Source of the DNA: CAZBUK01 sp964495085
GTDB taxonomy: Bacteria > Bacteroidota > Ignavibacteria > T3Sed10-11
DNA length: 12,606 nt
Reading direction: 5' to 3'
Assembly: GCA_964495085.1 (NCBI GenBank)
Contig: CAZBUK010000101.1
Location: 1 to 12,606 of the forward strand
Of this stretch, positions 7,713 to 12,606 are shown piece by piece. The notes beneath the pieces were generated by a model that worked only from the letters and a program-made list of their open reading frames with translations, was not told where the DNA came from and did no database searches. A program made the position numbers and the translations under genes. How positions within the stretch are numbered: position 1 is the first letter of the stretch; the number at the start of each line of letters is the position of its first letter.

Positions 7713-10139
7713 TTGATCCGAAATTACTTCAAAGTAGCCGTCAGGAACCTGTTCAGGTTCAAAGGATACTCATTCATCAATATCTCCGGACTCGCACTCG
7801 GCATGGCCGCGTTTATCCTGATCATGCTCTACGTCAGGTTCGAGCTCAGCTACGACCGCTTTCACGAACATGCCGACCGGATCTACCGCGTATCCCGCGA
7901 ATGGTTCAACGAAGACGGCACAACCGGCCTGCACCTCGGCCATGTCGCACCCCCCTTCGGTCCCCTGCTGAAGAACGATTTTGAAGGAACGATCGAACGT
8001 GCGGTCAGGATCATGCAGCTTCCATCCCCCCTGGTCAGCTACGGTGATATGCATATTCCGGAACAGCGATTTTTCATGGCAGAGCCGGATATCTTCAGAA
8101 TCTTTTCATATAAGATGCTTCAGGGAGATCCGGAAACGGCCCTTGCGGGTTCGAACTCCGTGGTCCTGACCCGGACAACTGCAAGAAAGTATTTCGGAGA
8201 TGAGGATCCGATGGGAAAGATGCTCCGGTTTACGACCCGATTCAATCCCCCCGTCGAGATGGTGGTTACGGGGTTGCTCGAGGACGTGCCGGTAAATTCT
8301 CATTTCAAATTCGATCTGCTCGGATCGTTCAGTATCATCGAAGGTATCTTAGGTGCGGAGAATATGATGAGAAGCTTCGGAAGCAATAACTACTCCACCT
8401 TTTTACTGCTTGCGGATCATGCGGACATACGGGATATAGAGACGCAGATCCCCGAATTTCTCGACCGGCACCTCGGCAGCTCGAGTACCAGATCCCCTTC
8501 GGCATGGAACGCTCTCCGCTTCTGGCCGCTCACTTCGATTCATTTGCATTCGAATCTGGATTCCGAAATCGAGGCAAACGGAAGCATCACCCTCGTGTAT
8601 GTGTACATACTCATAGCCCTCTTTACCCTGTTCATCGCATGCGTTAATTTTATGAACCTCGCTACGGCCAGATCGGCTACGAGAGCGCGGGAAGTGGGGC
8701 TGCGTAAGGTTCTCGGCGCATACAGGACGGCGCTCGTCAGACAATTCCTCGGCGAGTCGGTGCTGATCACGGTTATCGCCCTTATCCTCGCTATCGTGTG
8801 TATTGAGATCGCGCTTCCCTCGTTCAATAACTTTCTCCAAACCGATCTCTCAATGCAGTATACGGACAATCTGCCTCTCCTTGCCGGATTGATCTTTTTC
8901 GCCGTTCTCGTCGGTATCGCCGCCGGGAGTTATCCGGCGTTTTTTCTCTCATCGTTTCAGCCCGTGTCTGTGTTGAAAGGGCCGCTTGGCTCCGGGGGAG
9001 GTCACGCATCATTCCGATCCGTATTGGTGGTAACGCAGTTCGCGATTTCGATCGCCCTGTTTGTCTGCATGGCAGTCGTATCCCGGCAGCTCGAGTATAT
9101 GCGGACGAAGGAACTCGGTTTCAATACGCACGACATTGCGGTCCTGCCGGTGAGTGATGCCATCGTTCAGAGGTCCGATGAAATAAGGAACAGACTTCTG
9201 GACCATCCGGGGATCGTTGAGGCTTCGGTTTCGAGCCGCGTACCCTCGGGCCGTCTGCTCGATTCGCAGGGATCGAGAGCCGAGATCGACGGTGAAATCA
9301 AGCCGATACATTTTCGGATCGCGGACATCCATACCGATCATTCCTTTTTAAGCGCGTACGGGGTCGAATTCGCCGCGGGCCGGGATTTCGATCCCATGCT
9401 CGCAAGCGATTCGACGCAGGCCTTCATCCTTAACGAAGCCGCGGTTCGTGCGGTCGGATGGCGGTCGGCGGAAGATGCGATCGGTAAAAAATTCGAATAC
9501 GGCAACCGGCGCGGTGAAATAATCGGGGTAGTCCGCGATTTCCACTTCGAGTCGCTTCATAACGCAATCGCTCCAATAGTCTTTCTGATTCATCAAGGCA
9601 GGATAGGTAATTTATCGGTCCGATTCGCCGGTCGAATGAGGGAAGAGGTGCTCGCTTTTCTGGAGGAGCAGTGGCGGTACCTTCGGCCCGACTATCCGTT
9701 CACTTACTTTCTGGTCGACGACAGTTATTACGCACAGTACGCCGGCGAAGAGAGACTCGGCACCGTGTTCCAAACGTTCACCATGCTTGCAACGGCCATC
9801 GCCGCACTCGGTTTGTTCGGTTTGGCGGCGTTCGCCGCAAACCAGCGGATCAAGGAGATCGGTATCCGAAAGGTTCTGGGGGCATCGGTCTTCCAGATCG
9901 CGTTTATGTTCTCCAAAGGTTTCGCCAGGCTCGTGCTCATCTCGTTTCTTTTGAGCGCGCCCGTCGCTTACTTTGCGATGCGGATGTGGCTGAATTTGTA
10001 TGCGTATCGCATCCAGCCGGAATTCGGAATCTTTCTGATAGCCGGAATCGCAGCGCTCCTGGTGGCGCTTGCAACCGTGAGCTATCAGGCGGTTCGCGCC
10101 GCGCTCATGAATCCAATCGAATCATTGAGATATGAATAA
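7713..10139 (+). CDS. MacB/FtsX-type ABC transporter permease 4
   Basis: A complete doubled MacB-type permease of 808 residues. It starts at TTG 7713: GGAGG is 5 bases upstream, and MIRNYFKVAVRN aligns residue for residue with MLKNYLTVALRN of permeases 2 and 3. Layout: TM1 about 20-42, periplasmic domain 1 44-290 (ARKYFGDEDPMGK), TM2 292-313, first loop RAREVGLRKVLGAYR, TM3 348-369, TM4 387-410, TM5 434-457, periplasmic domain 2 458-686 with VVRDFHFESL, TM6 688-709, loop RIKEIGIRKVLGAS, TM7 736-758, TM8 771-795, ending ESLRYE. Both loops are canonical, consistent with coupling to an ATPase, but none is encoded nearby. Its last three helices lack the IAWP motif of permeases 1, 2 and 5 (SAPVAY here) and resemble permease 3. 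The weak TTG start may lower its translation; that is inference. Confidence 0.94.
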   Translation: MIRNYFKVAVRNLFRFKGYSFINISGLALGMAAFILIMLYVRFELSYDRFHEHADRIYRVSREWFNEDGTTGLHLGHVAPPFGPLLKNDFEGTIERAVRIMQLPSPLVSYGDMHIPEQRFFMAEPDIFRIFSYKMLQGDPETALAGSNSVVLTRTTARKYFGDEDPMGKMLRFTTRFNPPVEMVVTGLLEDVPVNSHFKFDLLGSFSIIEGILGAENMMRSFGSNNYSTFLLLADHADIRDIETQIPEFLDRHLGSSSTRSPSAWNALRFWPLTSIHLHSNLDSEIEANGSITLVYVYILIALFTLFIACVNFMNLATARSATRAREVGLRKVLGAYRTALVRQFLGESVLITVIALILAIVCIEIALPSFNNFLQTDLSMQYTDNLPLLAGLIFFAVLVGIAAGSYPAFFLSSFQPVSVLKGPLGSGGGHASFRSVLVVTQFAISIALFVCMAVVSRQLEYMRTKELGFNTHDIAVLPVSDAIVQRSDEIRNRLLDHPGIVEASVSSRVPSGRLLDSQGSRAEIDGEIKPIHFRIADIHTDHSFLSAYGVEFAAGRDFDPMLASDSTQAFILNEAAVRAVGWRSAEDAIGKKFEYGNRRGEIIGVVRDFHFESLHNAIAPIVFLIHQGRIGNLSVRFAGRMREEVLAFLEEQWRYLRPDYPFTYFLVDDSYYAQYAGEERLGTVFQTFTMLATAIAALGLFGLAAFAANQRIKEIGIRKVLGASVFQIAFMFSKGFARLVLISFLLSAPVAYFAMRMWLNLYAYRIQPEFGIFLIAGIAALLVALATVSYQAVRAALMNPIESLRYE

Positions 10140-10185
10140 TAATATCCCGGTACGATATCTGATGTGTGTGTATGCAAGCGTACGG

Positions 10186-10214
10186 CGAAGAGAAAGAATT
10201 CTTTTTTCTCGTCG
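10186..10214 (+). other. A/T-rich hairpin between permeases 4 and 5
   Basis: CGA (10186-10188) pairs with TCG (10212-10214). After one A-G mismatch, GAGAAAGAA (10190-10198) pairs with TTTTTTCTC (10202-10210), with one G-U wobble, around a TTC loop. That makes about 12 pairs. The T-run is inside the right arm, not after it, so it is not a normal intrinsic terminator. It lies 35 bases before the start of permease 5 and could affect its mRNA leader. Confidence 0.35.
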
Positions 10215-10234
10215 ATGTAACCGTTAATATGCGC

Positions 10235-10240
10235 GGAGGA
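10235..10240 (+). promoter_or_regulatory. Ribosome binding site of permease 5
   Basis: GGAGGA lies 8 bases before the ATG at 10249 and 5 bases before an in-frame GTG at 10246. The ATG is preferred on spacing and because MLNHVKIAVRN then aligns with the other copies at residue 1. Confidence 0.75.
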
Positions 10241-10248
10241 TTCTTGTG

Positions 10249-12606
10249 ATGTTAAACCATGTAAAAATCGCGGTGCGAAATCTGGCACGTCATAAGCTCT
10301 ATGCCGCAATCAATACGGCGGGATTTGCCATAGGCCTTGCATGCTTCGGTTTGATCTCCGCCTGGGTTCTCTACGAACTCAGCTATGACCGGTTTCATGA
10401 AAATCACGACAGAATTGTACGGCTAGCAGGTAGCGTCGCTACCGATGCCGAATCGTTCGATCAGGCAGTCACCGCTCCGCCCATGGCCGAAGCTCTGGTA
10501 AGGGATTATCCGGAGATACAGACTGCAGTCAGGCTGTCCAATCGCGGAGCGATCGTACGTTTCGAAGAGAAGCAATTCGACGAAACCGCCCTTCTGTTCG
10601 CCGATCAGAGTTTTTTCGACATATTCAGCTATCGCCTTACTCAAGGGGAAATGGAAACAGCGCTCAAAGATCCGTATAGTATCGTTCTGACCCAATCGAT
10701 GGCGGATAAATATTTCGGCTCCCGAAATCCGATCGGAGAATCTCTCACGATATTCCTATTTGATCCCGGCGGTAAGGGCGCACCCTATAAGGTAACGGGT
10801 GTAATGCCGGACCCTCCGCGCAATTCGCATATAGTATTTAATTTTCTATGTTCGTTCAGCACGTATGAAGCGGCAGTGCCGGCTTCGAAGACTTCGGAGT
10901 GGCGATGGTTCTGGAATGGGTTCTACACCTACCTTCTCCTGAATGATAGGGCGGACAGGATGACCCTCGAGGTAAAACTGCCCGAGTTCGCCGAACGCTA
11001 TCTCGGCGATAAGATGCGGGAGCTGCGGATGTTCTACACCTTCTCCCTCCAGCCGCTCAATGAAATCTACCTGCGATCCGACCTGCGATACGAAATTCAG
11101 GCCACCGGGAGTTTGACTGCACTGTTAATCTTTACGACGATTGGAGTTCTCGTTCTGGTAATCGCATGCATCAATTATATGAATCTTGCCACCGCACGTG
11201 CGCTTGGAAGGACGAAGGAAATCGGAATAAAAAAAATTCTCGGGGCTCAAAGGGGAAATCTCATCCGACAGATACTCCTTGAAGCCCTTTTGTCCGCACT
11301 GTTGTCATTGATCCTTGCGATTCTTTTCATGGAGCTTACCAGACCGGCTATCGGTCAATTAACGGGCAAACCTCTTGAAAATATTTTTTCCATTCCGTCA
11401 ATCGGGATCCTGATCGGTGCGACGCTGATCGCCGGATTACTGTCGGGGATATATCCCGCTCTCTTCATATCATCCTGCAATCCGATTCCCCTCGTCCGGG
11501 CCTGGAAGTCCTCATCGGCCGGTATGTATGTGCGGAAAGGACTCGTCGTTACGCAATTCGCGGTCTCGATAATGCTTCTGGTCGGCATCGGTATAGTGTG
11601 GAGTCAATTGGAATATATCCGCTCGAAGGATCTCGGCTTCAACAAAGAAGAGCTTCTCATTCTGAATCAAAGCGGCTTCTCGGAAATAAACGAGGGATTT
11701 GAACCGTTCCGGGAGGAGTTGCTTTCTTTTCCGGGAATCGACGGCGTGGCAACTTCGCAGGGTCTCATCGTCGGGGGGCTGTCAAATTCGCATATAGAGA
11801 CCGTCGATGGCGAAGGCCGGGCGGTTTCGACCAGCATGTATCGGCATCCGGTAGGCCTTGAGTACTTCGATGTCTATCAGATGAAGTTGTTGGCAGGGAG
11901 GCAATTTGCTCCCACCGACACGGGTACCGCGTATATAGTGAACGAAGCCGCAGTAAGGGTACTCGGATGGGAACATCCGGAGCACGCGCTCGGAAAACCG
12001 TTCAAAGCCGGGGGGATAGTCGACGCACAGGTCATAGGCGTTGTACAGGATTTTCATTTCTCCGCGTTGGGAAATCCGATCGAACCCGTCGCGATAAGTC
12101 TGATTCCGCCGCATCAGTTTTCCAGGATCTCGGTTCGGCTTGCAACCCGCCGGTTAGACGAAACGATCGCGTATATCGAACAAACCTGGCGGAAGCATTT
12201 CCCCCGGGCATTGTTGCAGTACTCGTTCATGAACGAACGACTGGATCGTCAATATGAATCCGAGAAGAGATTCGGAAAGGTAGTTCTCATATTTGTCATC
12301 CTTTCACTGATCGTCGCATGTCTCGGTTTGTTCGGACTTGCTTCATTTGCGACGGAGCAGCGCGTGAAGGAGGTCGGCATACGAAAAGTATTAGGAGCAT
12401 CCGTTTCGGGAATCGTTGCGCTGCTCACAGGGGATTTTATCAAACTTGTCCTTATTGCGAATATCATTGCGTGGCCGGTAGCCTATTTCGTTATGAGCCG
12501 CTGGCTCGAAGAATTCGCTTACCGCATCGAGATCGGCTGGTGGATATTTGCTGCGGCGGGTTGCATGGCTCTCCTGATCGCGTTGCTCACAGTTTGCGTT
12601 CAGGCG
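10249..12606 (+). CDS. MacB/FtsX-type ABC transporter permease 5 (3' partial)
   Basis: A doubled MacB-type permease, open to the right edge with no stop in 786 codons. By comparison with its neighbours, only about 15 residues and the stop are missing (about 801 in all). The start is ATG 10249 (GGAGGA 8 bases upstream); GTG 10246 is a one-codon alternative. Layout: TM1 about 20-42, periplasmic domain 1 44-288 (ADKYFGSRNPIGE), TM2 290-312, first loop RTKEIGIKKILGAQR, TM3 345-366, TM4 383-408, TM5 429-452, periplasmic domain 2 453-673 with VVQDFHFSAL, TM6 674-698, second loop RVKEVGIRKVLGAS, TM7 730-752, TM8 762-785. CLGLFGL, IAWP and the IGWW before TM8 tie it most closely to permease 2. Domain 1 has a short extra Gly/Pro-rich stretch (FDPGGKGAP). 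Substrate unknown. Confidence 0.94.
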   Translation, partial: MLNHVKIAVRNLARHKLYAAINTAGFAIGLACFGLISAWVLYELSYDRFHENHDRIVRLAGSVATDAESFDQAVTAPPMAEALVRDYPEIQTAVRLSNRGAIVRFEEKQFDETALLFADQSFFDIFSYRLTQGEMETALKDPYSIVLTQSMADKYFGSRNPIGESLTIFLFDPGGKGAPYKVTGVMPDPPRNSHIVFNFLCSFSTYEAAVPASKTSEWRWFWNGFYTYLLLNDRADRMTLEVKLPEFAERYLGDKMRELRMFYTFSLQPLNEIYLRSDLRYEIQATGSLTALLIFTTIGVLVLVIACINYMNLATARALGRTKEIGIKKILGAQRGNLIRQILLEALLSALLSLILAILFMELTRPAIGQLTGKPLENIFSIPSIGILIGATLIAGLLSGIYPALFISSCNPIPLVRAWKSSSAGMYVRKGLVVTQFAVSIMLLVGIGIVWSQLEYIRSKDLGFNKEELLILNQSGFSEINEGFEPFREELLSFPGIDGVATSQGLIVGGLSNSHIETVDGEGRAVSTSMYRHPVGLEYFDVYQMKLLAGRQFAPTDTGTAYIVNEAAVRVLGWEHPEHALGKPFKAGGIVDAQVIGVVQDFHFSALGNPIEPVAISLIPPHQFSRISVRLATRRLDETIAYIEQTWRKHFPRALLQYSFMNERLDRQYESEKRFGKVVLIFVILSLIVACLGLFGLASFATEQRVKEVGIRKVLGASVSGIVALLTGDFIKLVLIANIIAWPVAYFVMSRWLEEFAYRIEIGWWIFAAAGCMALLIALLTVCVQA

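Noticed and set aside
9671..10135. 154-residue frame on the plus strand inside permease 4
   Set aside because: It overlaps the conserved TM6-TM8 coding region in another frame, its composition is Arg-rich and unlike any family I recognise, and it has no clear start signal.

Overview
The window is a tandem array of five genes, all on the plus strand, that encode paralogous large ABC-transporter permeases of the MacB/FtsX type. Each protein is about 800 residues and contains two permease halves. The first gene enters from the left edge without its N-terminus (about 36 residues missing). The last leaves at the right edge without its C-terminus (about 15 residues missing). The three middle genes are complete. 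No other protein gene, tRNA, rRNA, CRISPR array or transposase is supported.

Layout: permease 1 (2-2293, partial); a 303-base gap with a perfect 12-bp hairpin over the stop codon of permease 1 and two opposed clusters of 7-base repeats; permease 2 (2597-5005); a 99-base gap; permease 3 (5105-7552); a 160-base gap; permease 4 (7713-10139, TTG start); a 109-base gap with an A/T-rich hairpin; permease 5 (10249 to the edge). The gaps of 99 to 303 bases are loose for a strict operon. Read-through is possible, but separate transcripts cannot be excluded. No convincing promoter or intrinsic terminator was found.

Each protein reads, in order: a basic N-terminal amphipathic stretch, TM1, a periplasmic domain of about 240 residues, TM2-TM4 with a KE(V/I)G-type cytoplasmic loop, TM5, a second periplasmic domain of about 230 residues, TM6-TM8 with a second KEIGIRKVLG loop, and a C-terminus ending in (R/K)YE in the four genes whose end is visible. 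This is the doubled MacB architecture. In characterised relatives, periplasmic domain movements are driven by a separate cytoplasmic ATPase. No ATPase (no Walker A or ABC signature), no HlyD-type adaptor and no TolC-type protein is encoded here, so any partners lie outside the window. The substrate cannot be read from the sequence.

Organism: a Gram-negative-type bacterium. Multi-copy permeases of this length and style are familiar from Bacteroidota/Rhodothermota, Ignavibacteria, Calditrichota and related FCB lineages, and as orphan permeases in Acidobacteriota. Clear Shine-Dalgarno sequences before permeases 2, 4 and 5, and a TTG start, argue mildly against a typical Bacteroides-like genome. 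The phylum is not determined. Base composition changes sharply: permease 1 is near 40% GC by hand-counted samples, and permeases 2-5 are in the low-to-mid 50s. The step falls in the gap that holds the repeats.
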